Below, piece after piece: positions 1-5,260 of a stretch of 5,260 nt of DNA. The notes below the pieces were generated by a model. The model saw only the letters and a program-made list of their open reading frames with translations, did not search any database and was not told where the DNA came from. The stretch comes from Coxiellaceae bacterium (GTDB lineage: Bacteria > Pseudomonadota > Gammaproteobacteria > Coxiellales > Coxiellaceae), in assembly GCA_014238325.1 (NCBI GenBank), contig JABABH010000062.1, positions 1-5,260 of the forward strand. The letters run 5' to 3'. Each line of letters opens with the position of its first letter. Positions within the stretch are counted from its first letter, which is position 1. The position numbers and the translations under genes were made by a program.

Positions 1-736
1 AAAACTTCTCGAGGGTATGATGTATTTTATTTTTTATGTCAGGAATGTCGGAGGGGTGTTTTAAATGCATCAGTAAGTTATCGATAGGTGCAGATGGATG
101 GATTAACTGACTCGTATTTATCGGGATGATAATGCTATTATCCAAATCGAGATAAAATAGCCAACTGGGTGTCCAAGACCGCATCACACCAATGATAGTG
201 CAGGACCAGTCGCCTAAAAATATTTCTTTTTGCAAAGGCGTGCTCCATGCCTTTTTTTTCAAACGCAGAGCAATATTTTGTCCAATCACACAGTAGGGGC
301 TATGGCGATCTAGGCGTGACACAAAGCGACCTGCATCGAGCTTGATGTTTAATAGGGCGGCTAAAGTATGAGTAGCACCGATCACAGAGGTATAAATAGG
401 TTCGCCACGAATTGTAAGAATTTCTGAGAATGAGGTATAGGCTGCTATTGAAGTAATTTTGGGAGATAGGTCTCGTAGTGTTTTGATATCCAAACTTTGG
501 AAATCGGATGCGTTAGCATCACGAAGGTGCTCTTTTTTATTGAGATGTAGGCCAATGGTCTGATTGCCTAATGCAGACACCTGCTTTAAAGTGTCTTGAA
601 TAGCTAATTCGCTTCCTGTCATCAGTGTCGTGATGGCAATGGTGCCGATGGACATGCTCAATATAGCTAAACAGGATTGCCATTTAGTTGCTAAGAGATA
701 AGCATAGGCTTCTTGAATACAGGATAAAAAACGCAT
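1..736 (-). CDS. MacB/FtsX-type ABC transporter permease, N-terminal part (runs off the left edge)
   Basis: Inner-membrane subunit of a MacB-like ABC exporter, expected to couple ATP hydrolysis to export through the adaptor and outer-membrane protein encoded just upstream. About 245 codons are visible from ATG 736, and the frame is still open at base 1. Residues 18-40 form the first membrane segment (ATKWQSCLAILSMSIGTIAI), placed as in MacB/LolC permeases. It is followed by SALGNQTI (about 54-61) and a large periplasmic domain with family-typical blocks: VIGAT (118-122), DAGRF (134-138), VIGQNIA (150-156), IIGVM (181-185) and IIIPIN (202-207). The three C-terminal membrane segments should lie beyond the edge. 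There is no nucleotide-binding domain ahead of the membrane segment, so the ATPase must be a separate gene. An in-frame ATG at 772 would add 12 residues. I prefer 736 because it gives the usual short tail before the first helix. Neither start has a clear Shine-Dalgarno sequence, so coupling to the adaptor is plausible. The transported substrate is unknown. Confidence 0.85.
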   Translation of the reverse strand, partial: MRFLSCIQEAYAYLLATKWQSCLAILSMSIGTIAITTLMTGSELAIQDTLKQVSALGNQTIGLHLNKKEHLRDANASDFQSLDIKTLRDLSPKITSIAAYTSFSEILTIRGEPIYTSVIGATHTLAALLNIKLDAGRFVSRLDRHSPYCVIGQNIALRLKKKAWSTPLQKEIFLGDWSCTIIGVMRSWTPSWLFYLDLDNSIIIPINTSQLIHPSAPIDNLLMHLKHPSDIPDIKNKIHHTLEKF

Positions 737-783
737 AGGGTGATCTATTGGTCTAGAGGTGTTAGGGAGCATTCAGTATCAGA

Positions 784-1959
784 TCAGGGGGTGGGCGTAG
801 GCTGATGATAGACCAAGATTTTTTCTCCAGGTTGAAGGCCTTTTAATACTGTGACGTTATGGAAGGTCGTGGGACCTGTCACAATGGGCTTGTTCACCAA
901 ACGGCCTGTTTTTGCATCGATGGTTGTGACATACTCGTGATTGTTCTTTGGAAATACTGCCGCGATCGGTAATAAAATTTGGCGATCATGATGGATATCC
1001 ATATGAAAATAAGCGCTCATACCCATGAGAATGGTATGCTGTTCAGATTTTTTCAGATGACGCATTTCAACGTATACATGAAATAGGCTCATGGGGTTTG
1101 AAGGATTCGATGGAAGGCTTGCTTGCCTATCAATACGGGTGACGATACCTGTTAAGGTGCTGGAGAATGCTTCTCCCGTGACGGTAACCATCGAGCCTAA
1201 TTGTATTTTATTGATATCTAATTCACTGACAGTGAGTAGGCTAGATAGTCCGGAAGTATCGCCAATGGATAATAAGGGATCGCCGGCTTTTAAGGATGCG
1301 CCTAGACGCAGGGTCGTGTCGTCATCTTTGTTCGTATTCTCTGGAAATAATGCAATACCTGAAGTTGGAGCATAAACTGGAATAGCTGGAATAGGTTGAT
1401 TTAAGTATCGTTTAATATCATCTAAGTGATTTAAGGATAAGGCTTGAACTTCAGAGAATTGTAAGTGTAGTTTTTTTACGATGTTAGCTAAGCTATGTTC
1501 GGCTTGGTAATAATTTAATATCGTGCTCGTATATTCGCGTTGGGTACTTAAATATTCATTTTTTGAGATAAGCCCAGCTTGATAGAGTGCATTATTGGCT
1601 TGATTTTTATTTTGAGCAGTTTGTAATGTTTTTTTGTTTTCTAGAAAAGATTGGATGGCTTTATGGTAGTCATCTGATAAAGGGGTCGCGTCAATATAGG
1701 CTAGAATTTGTCCTTTTTTGATAGGTTGGCCGTATCGAAATAAAATTTTTATCATGCTTCCCGCCGTAGGACTGAGTACAGGTGTCTCATTGATAGCATG
1801 AAGCACGCCTTTATAACGCAGGGGTGTGACAATAGTATGCGGTGTTGCCGATATAATCGTGAAGGGCTTTTGTTGATCTGAAGCCTTCTGTTTCTGGCAT
1901 GAGATAGGTGATTCCGTGAGCGTGAGCCATAATAAATAGAGTAATTACTTGCTTTTCAT
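784..1959 (-). CDS. HlyD/MacA-family periplasmic adaptor (membrane fusion protein), frame interrupted by a TAA at codon 5
   Basis: Periplasmic adaptor expected to bridge the permease and the outer-membrane channel. The best start is ATG 1959, one base after the upstream stop and preceded by AGG six bases away. The frame then reads MKSK, stop (1945-1947), LLYLLWLTLTESPISC, and continues open to TGA at 784. Counting the stop codon, that is 391 codons. The hydrophobic stretch and Cys21 look like a lipoprotein-type signal, although the -3 residue is Pro rather than Leu. Other domains are the lipoyl/barrel entry (VLSPTAGSMIKIL, 61-73), a helical hairpin at about 95-175, the returning lipoyl half (VYAPTSGIALF, 195-205), a beta-barrel domain, and a membrane-proximal domain ending in GLQPGEKILVY. 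Of the R-x3-L-x6-S channel-contact pattern, Leu125 and Ser132 are present, but Ala stands at the Arg position. No ATG, GTG or TTG lies in frame between the stop and GTG 1806. A start at 1806 would lose the signal and the first strand. It is therefore probably a pseudogene, unless the stop is an error or is read through. Confidence 0.85.
1945..1947 (-). other. In-frame TAA stop at codon 5 of the adaptor gene
   Basis: Reading down from ATG 1959 the codons are ATG AAA AGC AAG TAA, then TTA CTC TAT TTA TTA TGG. The hydrophobic core of a signal sequence begins immediately after the stop in the same frame, so no frameshift is needed. One substitution, for example from CAA, AAA or GAA, would explain it. 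The other complete genes here (mutY, yggX and the outer-membrane protein gene) all end with an ordinary TAA, which argues against a reassigned code. Confidence 0.85.
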
Positions 1960-1960
1960 A

Positions 1961-3466
1961 TTAAGCCTGTAAGTGAATCGACCAGTTTTCCAATGTTTTG
2001 CCTAATATATGATTAAAATCTGTCATGGCATTCAGGAAATTAATTTTTTTGTCAATTAACTCTATTTTTTTCAAGACCAGTGCATCCTGTAGACCATTGA
2101 ACTCAAACTGGGTAATACGTCCAAACTTGAGTTTTATTTGTCCATTTTTTAAATTTTGTTGATAGAGTTTTACGACCATTTTTGTTGCTTCAATACTCTT
2201 TTTTTCTTGATGAAGGTGGTCAATAGCGTTGCTGATGTCATTCGTGAAGCTCTCTTTTTGTTGACGTAATGTTAACATTTCATCATATAAATCAATTCTC
2301 GCGGAAAGTATGGCTTGTTTTGTGCCTAGATCTTGAAATGGGATATCTAAGTTGAGTCCAATATAATAAAGTTGTGAACGGGAGCTAACGGGGGCGGCAT
2401 CTCCATTATTATAAGAAGCCGCGGATGCTTGCATGCTAGGAGGTAACGTTAAGCTTGTGCCTGCTTTTAAATTTAAGGTCCACCAAGTATTACGTTTTGT
2501 GGCCTCCAGAGCTCGTTGTTTCAAACGAAGGGAGATGAGGGTTTTTTGATAGTCTATATTGTGCTTTAAAGCTTCTCTCACCGCTGCAGAGGGAGTTGGA
2601 ATCATGATAGTATGATTTGAAAGATGGGTATTAATTTTGATATGGGCTGATGATTTCAATCCTAATAGCGTCAAAAATTGATAATAATGGGATTGGTCTT
2701 CCATCTTTTGGTTAGCAATATTTAATTGTACTGTGGCGAGTTGAGCGCGCTGTTCAATTAAATCACTGGATGAAATAATCCCTGCATGTAATTTTATTTC
2801 AGCTTGTTTAATACGAGCCATGCTATGCTTGGAGGCTTGTTCTTGAACGGCGAGTTGATGTTGGTCTTGAATTAATTGCCGATAACTTTTAATGACTTGA
2901 ATCATGACCTGACTGATAGTATCTTGGAATGCTAGCTGATTCATTTTTTCTTGATCATCGGCATTTTTAAGGGGTAGAGTATTTATAAACCATCCTGCCC
3001 CATTGAGTAGAGGTTGTTCAATATCTACCTGGACAGACTGTGTATTTGCAGAGAAACTGTTGTTATATGAAGTCGTTAGGGTTGTTCCTATAGGGGTTTT
3101 TAAAACGACATTGGGACTTGCCCAGTAATGTATAGGTTGACCTTGGTTATAATCAACACCCGCAGTCATCCCAAATTTTGGCATAAAGGTATAGTGTACG
3201 CGCTCTAAAGAAAATTTATCTAAAACACGTTGTAGTTTGCTACGCTCAATTTGCGGGTTATTGCGCAAAGCTAACAGCATTGCCTCACGGAGGCTGATGG
3301 TTTTGGAGGGGGTATGGATTGCTTGTTTAGAGCTCAGTCTTTCCAGGTTTTGATGCAATGATGGTAGGTCAGGTTCGGTGGAGAGCGGAATAAAGCTATT
3401 GCCATTCGTACAGGCTGATAAACAAGATAGAAAGCAGATGAGTGCATAGATTTTGACAAAGGTCAT
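1961..3466 (-). CDS. TolC-family outer-membrane efflux lipoprotein
   Basis: Outer-membrane channel component of a tripartite exporter, predicted to form a trimeric beta-barrel with a periplasmic alpha-tunnel. From ATG 3466 the product has 501 residues. It begins with a lipoprotein signal, MTFVKIYALICFLSCLSAC, with lipobox Leu16-Ser17-Ala18-Cys19; the next residue is Thr, not Asp, which suits outer-membrane sorting. Two OEP repeats follow. The first starts near SLREAMLLALRNNPQIE (58-74) and includes QPLLNGAGW (about 151-159) and long helices with AGIISSSDLIEQRAQLA (about 228-244). The second starts near AAVREALKHNIDYQKTL (294-310) and ends with FGRITQFEFNGLQDAL (447-462). The frame is open 59 codons further upstream, into yggX, but that stretch resembles no signal peptide. 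ATG 3466 has a modest GGGA seven bases ahead. The gene lies 55 bp after yggX and one base before the adaptor start. The NodT/CusC-like lipoprotein class is inferred from the lipobox. Confidence 0.9.
   Translation of the reverse strand: MTFVKIYALICFLSCLSACTNGNSFIPLSTEPDLPSLHQNLERLSSKQAIHTPSKTISLREAMLLALRNNPQIERSKLQRVLDKFSLERVHYTFMPKFGMTAGVDYNQGQPIHYWASPNVVLKTPIGTTLTTSYNNSFSANTQSVQVDIEQPLLNGAGWFINTLPLKNADDQEKMNQLAFQDTISQVMIQVIKSYRQLIQDQHQLAVQEQASKHSMARIKQAEIKLHAGIISSSDLIEQRAQLATVQLNIANQKMEDQSHYYQFLTLLGLKSSAHIKINTHLSNHTIMIPTPSAAVREALKHNIDYQKTLISLRLKQRALEATKRNTWWTLNLKAGTSLTLPPSMQASAASYNNGDAAPVSSRSQLYYIGLNLDIPFQDLGTKQAILSARIDLYDEMLTLRQQKESFTNDISNAIDHLHQEKKSIEATKMVVKLYQQNLKNGQIKLKFGRITQFEFNGLQDALVLKKIELIDKKINFLNAMTDFNHILGKTLENWSIHLQA
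1966..1968 (-). promoter_or_regulatory. Ribosome-binding site (AGG) for the adaptor start at 1959
   Basis: The minus strand reads CAGGCTTAATATG: an AGG core, six bases, then the ATG. It overlaps the last codons of the outer-membrane protein gene, whose TAA stop at 1963-1961 lies one base before the ATG. This arrangement favours translational coupling and is the main reason for placing the adaptor start at 1959 rather than at GTG 1806. Confidence 0.55.
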
Positions 3467-3521
3467 GAGTTTATCCCAACCTGGGGAGAGGTACAAAGGC
3501 GATGAACACAATCCATAGCTA

Positions 3522-3797
3522 TTATTCGTGGGGTGGAGTATATCCCGCTGGTTTGCTTGATCCTGCCCCAAACAAAAATTTTTCCATTTCGTTTTGTAAA
3601 AATTCACGTGTTTTAGGATCTGAGAGCGGTAGTTGATATTCATTGATTAACATCGTTTGATGCGATAACCAAGCTTGCCACGCGGTTTGGGAAATTTCTT
3701 CATAAAGGCGTTGGCCGATGGCTCCAGGTAAAGGTGCTTCTGTTAATCCAGAGGCTTTTTTATCCAATTTTCGACAATGTATTATGCGTTCAGTCAT
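3522..3797 (-). CDS. yggX: Probable Fe(2+)-trafficking protein YggX
   Basis: Small cytosolic protein of 91 residues, the usual family length. In enterobacteria YggX protects iron-sulfur proteins from oxidative damage and is thought to handle labile Fe(II). Family hallmarks visible are an N-terminal cysteine (RIIHC, Cys8, matching Cys7 of the E. coli protein), LPGAIGQRLYEEIS (about 23-36), the very conserved QTMLINEY block (47-54), QNEMEKFLFG (68-77) and the terminal GYTPP. The start ATG 3797 lies 18 bp after the mutY stop, with a weak GAG upstream, so the two genes are probably co-transcribed as in E. coli. MutY carries a [4Fe-4S] cluster, which fits a shared theme of oxidative stress. That functional link is inference. 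Confidence 0.95.
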   Translation of the reverse strand: MTERIIHCRKLDKKASGLTEAPLPGAIGQRLYEEISQTAWQAWLSHQTMLINEYQLPLSDPKTREFLQNEMEKFLFGAGSSKPAGYTPPHE

Positions 3798-3815
3798 CGT
3801 AGGTCTCGTATGATG

Positions 3816-4910
3816 TTATGAGGGCTTATAGAAGTTGGACAGTATCTTAGATACGGGTTTAGGAATACCTCCAGGCAAAATGCAGCCTGGACTGTACCAA
3901 ATACGGTCGCTGCTGTCCATGACGGTCGATGTTTTTTGATCTATTTTAATGACAACTGGGTGAATATATAAAGAAAAGTGGCTAAAATGGTGGAGAAAGG
4001 GGGGATAGGTTTCCTCATGATACTGATTTATATCAAAGAGTTGTCTTAATCTAACAGCGATGTTTTTTTTAGTTTTAGATTCTGGAAAGCTCCATAAGCC
4101 AGCCCATATGCCTAAGGGTGGCCGTTTTTCCAAGAATACTTGCTTTTGTGCATTGATGAGTACAAGGATATAAATTTTTTGGGTGATTCGTTTTACTGGT
4201 TTCGAGCGTGCGTTTATCTTTTCTGGTAATCCTTGGATATAGGTTTGACAACTGACTTGGACAGGGCAGTACTGGCATTTTGGCGCGCTACGTGTGCAAA
4301 TCGTTGCCCCGATATCCATCATGGCTTGATTGTATTCTTTAAATTGTTCCTTTGGAGTTAAGTGTTCAGCTAGCTCCCAGAGCTCTTTCAGAGCTTGCTT
4401 CGACTCTATTGATACTCCAAAGCATCGAGTTAGAACACGTTTGACGTTGCCATCTAGAATAACACCGTGAGTATGCATAGCAAAAGATAGGATAGCACCA
4501 GCAGTAGATCGCCCAATGCCAGGTAGTGCACAGAGGAGTTCAAGAGACTTGGGAAAGCGCCCTGCATGATGTTGTGAGATAATTTGGGCTGTTTGATGTA
4601 AGCGGTGTGCTCGCGCATAATAGCCTAAACCGGACCAAAGTCTTAAAACCTCATCTACAGAGGCGGCAGCCAGTTTCTTTAAGCTCGGAAATTGCCGCAT
4701 AAAGAGCTGATAATAAGGAATAACGGTACGGACTTGTGTCTGTTGAAGCATGATTTCAGAGACCCATACACGATAGGCAGAGGGGCGATGTTGCCAAGGT
4801 AAATGATGTCGGCCATATTGATGAAACCAGGGCAAGACTAGGTGTGCTATCTTAATGATCGGTCTTTGATTTTTGGGCAATATATTGTGGATCTGGACGT
4901 GAGGCTTCAT
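3816..4910 (-). CDS. mutY: A/G-specific adenine DNA glycosylase MutY
   Basis: Base-excision repair glycosylase that removes adenine mispaired with 8-oxoguanine or guanine. The product has 364 residues against about 350 in E. coli, and the extra length is at the N-terminus. The catalytic core shows VWVSEIMLQQTQV with catalytic Glu52, the helix-hairpin-helix LPGIGRSTAGAI (129-140), and ILDGNVKRVL with the expected catalytic Asp153. The [4Fe-4S] ligands Cys205, Cys212, Cys215 and Cys221 have exact C-x6-C-x2-C-x5-C spacing. The C-terminal NUDIX-like domain that recognises 8-oxoG is present, with KRPPLGIWAGLWSFPE (262-277) and HHFSHFSLYIHPV (307-319). All key residues are intact, so the enzyme should be active. 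No strong Shine-Dalgarno precedes ATG 4910, and the next methionine (54) lies beyond the catalytic Glu, so this start is preferred. It heads the row of protein genes, 81 bp after the tRNA. Confidence 0.97.
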   Translation of the reverse strand: MKPHVQIHNILPKNQRPIIKIAHLVLPWFHQYGRHHLPWQHRPSAYRVWVSEIMLQQTQVRTVIPYYQLFMRQFPSLKKLAAASVDEVLRLWSGLGYYARAHRLHQTAQIISQHHAGRFPKSLELLCALPGIGRSTAGAILSFAMHTHGVILDGNVKRVLTRCFGVSIESKQALKELWELAEHLTPKEQFKEYNQAMMDIGATICTRSAPKCQYCPVQVSCQTYIQGLPEKINARSKPVKRITQKIYILVLINAQKQVFLEKRPPLGIWAGLWSFPESKTKKNIAVRLRQLFDINQYHEETYPPFLHHFSHFSLYIHPVVIKIDQKTSTVMDSSDRIWYSPGCILPGGIPKPVSKILSNFYKPS

Positions 4911-4959
4911 AAAATCTTAGTTAAGTGTATGATATTTAAAATTTTCATGCTTGAGGTGT

Positions 4960-4986
4960 ATGGGCTGTTAGGAATCGATGGGCTGT
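4960..4986. repeat. Pair of 9-bp direct repeats between tRNA-Gly and mutY
   Basis: ATGGGCTGT occurs at 4960-4968 and again at 4978-4986, an 18-bp period, in the 81-bp gap between mutY and the tRNA gene. There is no inverted symmetry and no T-run here, so it is not an obvious terminator, and readthrough from the tRNA into mutY is possible. It may be a chance or slippage duplication. Confidence 0.5.
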
Positions 4987-4991
4987 AATAA

Positions 4992-5062
4992 AGCGGGTGA
5001 TGGGAATTGAACCCACGCATCAAGCTTGGGAAGCTTGCATTCTACCATTGAATTACACCCGC
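4992..5062 (-). tRNA. tRNA-Gly, anticodon CCC
   Basis: Reads GGG codons. It folds as a complete 71-nt cloverleaf: acceptor GCGGGTG/CACCCGC, D stem ATTC/GAAT with loop AATGGTA, anticodon stem CAAGC/GCTTG with loop TTCCCAA, and T stem GTGGG/CCCAT (one G-U pair) with loop TTCAATT. The anticodon CCC is the complement of 5028-5030. The discriminator is U, as in bacterial tRNA-Gly, and the D arm and anticodon loop match those of E. coli tRNA-Gly(CCC). The bases after the discriminator read TTA, so the 3' CCA is not encoded and must be added by the CCA-adding enzyme. Confidence 0.96.
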
Positions 5063-5074
5063 ATAAATCGTTAA

Positions 5075-5103
5075 AATATACCCATCTCACTTCAAGATGC
5101 GAA
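5075..5103 (-). promoter_or_regulatory. Candidate sigma-70 promoter for tRNA-Gly
   Basis: On the minus strand, TTCGCA (5103-5098, 4 of 6 to TTGACA) and TATATT (5080-5075, 5 of 6 to TATAAT) are separated by 17 bp. Transcription would start near 5068, leaving a leader of only a few bases before the tRNA 5' end at 5062. Both boxes fall on the TATACC end of the palindromic repeat, so the repeat seems to carry or overlap the tRNA promoter. This is a match by eye only. Confidence 0.4.
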
Positions 5104-5218
5104 GCATGGACTTGAAGTGACTCATCGCGATGGGGATGCTTAAGGGGACAACCGCGATTGTCTCCTTAAGTGGCTGAGCGAACATTTATTTTTCGCCAGC
5201 CATCAAAACCAAGGTATA
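5077..5218. repeat. 142-bp palindromic repeat element with TATACC/GGTATA ends
   Basis: The ends are inverted repeats, TATACC at 5077-5082 and GGTATA at 5213-5218. Inside, CCCATC (5081-5086) pairs with GATGGG (5129-5134), and TCACTTCAAG (5087-5096) pairs with CTTGAAGTGA (5111-5120) around a small ATGC-GAA-GCAT hairpin. A second strong hairpin lies at 5139-5170. No open frame of note is present. The plan (TATACC ends, nested hairpins, a short non-coding unit beside a gene) recalls ERIC-like or MITE-like intergenic repeats of gammaproteobacteria. Family membership is inference and needs other genomic copies to confirm. Confidence 0.6.
5139..5170. repeat. 13-bp inverted repeat inside the element
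   Basis: CTTAAGGGGACAA (5139-5151) and TTGTCTCCTTAAG (5158-5170) flank the six-base loop CCGCGA. Read as plus-strand RNA, all 13 positions pair, with one G-U. On the minus strand that pair becomes A-C, so the plus-strand transcript folds better. No T-run follows on either side, so it is not a typical intrinsic terminator. Confidence 0.75.
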
Positions 5219-5260
5219 CCCGCTCGCAATAATCCACTTCGCATCTTCATTCGCGAGCGG
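5215..5260. repeat. Second palindromic repeat unit, cut by the right edge
   Basis: It begins with TATACCC (5215-5221), sharing TATA with the end of the previous element. CCGCTCGC (5220-5227) pairs with GCGAGCGG (5253-5260), the last bases in view. The inner CTTCGCATCTT (5237-5247) is the exact reverse complement of 5094-5104 in the first element, which ties the two units to one family. The closing GGTATA, if present, lies beyond the window. Confidence 0.55.

Noticed and set aside
1091..1375. Plus-strand open frame of 94 codons
   Set aside because: It lies antisense within the adaptor gene, has no recognisable domain and no upstream ribosome-binding site; it is a shadow of the adaptor coding sequence.
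1811..1930. 39-codon minus-strand frame starting ATG 1930, between the outer-membrane gene and the adaptor body
   Set aside because: It is in a different frame from the adaptor, which reads as a signal peptide and barrel strand across the same bases; it has no ribosome-binding site and no family resemblance.
3467..3643. Upstream extension of the outer-membrane protein frame to ATG 3643
   Set aside because: It would overlap yggX by over 120 bases and put 59 unrelated residues before a perfect lipoprotein signal peptide; ATG 3466 explains the protein fully.
4075..4278. Minus-strand open frame of 67 codons
   Set aside because: It lies in another frame inside mutY, over the region coding for the C-terminal domain, with no family features.
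4911..4991. Promoter for mutY in the gap after the tRNA
   Set aside because: The region is AT-rich, with TAAGAT and TATCAT near the start, but no -35 box with acceptable spacing could be matched, so no promoter is called.
5139..5170. Intrinsic terminator
   Set aside because: The stem is strong, but neither strand has a T-run after it, and it sits inside a repeat element rather than after a gene.
5077..5260. CRISPR array
   Set aside because: The repeats are inverted, of differing lengths and not regularly spaced; there are no direct repeats of CRISPR size and no cas gene.

Overview
This window most likely comes from a gammaproteobacterium of fairly low G+C. The support is the adjacent mutY-yggX pair, which is also adjacent in E. 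coli, and a tRNA-Gly(CCC) built like the E. coli glyU product. The exact lineage cannot be fixed from the sequence. A Legionellales-like or host-associated relative is only a guess.

Every gene found lies on the minus strand, so transcription runs from right to left. From right to left the layout is: two back-to-back palindromic repeat units (about 5077-5260, the second cut by the window edge); tRNA-Gly(CCC) at 4992-5062, whose best promoter candidate lies inside the end of the first repeat; an 81-bp gap; mutY, the A/G-mismatch adenine glycosylase (3816-4910); yggX, the small Fe(II)-trafficking/oxidative-damage protein (3522-3797), 18 bp behind mutY; and then a tripartite export cassette. The cassette consists of a TolC-family outer-membrane lipoprotein (1961-3466), a HlyD/MacA-type periplasmic adaptor (784-1959) and the start of a MacB/FtsX-type ABC permease (736 down to the left edge, incomplete).

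The cassette genes are packed tightly. The adaptor start lies one base after the outer-membrane gene stop, and the permease starts within about 50 bp of the adaptor stop, so they look like one operon for moving a substrate across both membranes. No ATP-binding subunit is in view. The permease begins directly with its first membrane segment, so the ATPase must be a separate gene outside the window or be absent.

The most unusual point is in the adaptor. Its only well-placed start (ATG at 1959, with an AGG ribosome-binding site and coupling to the upstream stop) is followed by an in-frame TAA at codon 5. Right after that stop the same frame continues with a hydrophobic signal sequence, a cysteine and a complete adaptor. 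This looks like a recent nonsense mutation in the signal peptide, a sequence error, or less likely a readthrough site. I see no CRISPR array, no transposase and no phage gene. The second most interesting item is the repeat unit with TATACC/GGTATA ends and nested hairpins.
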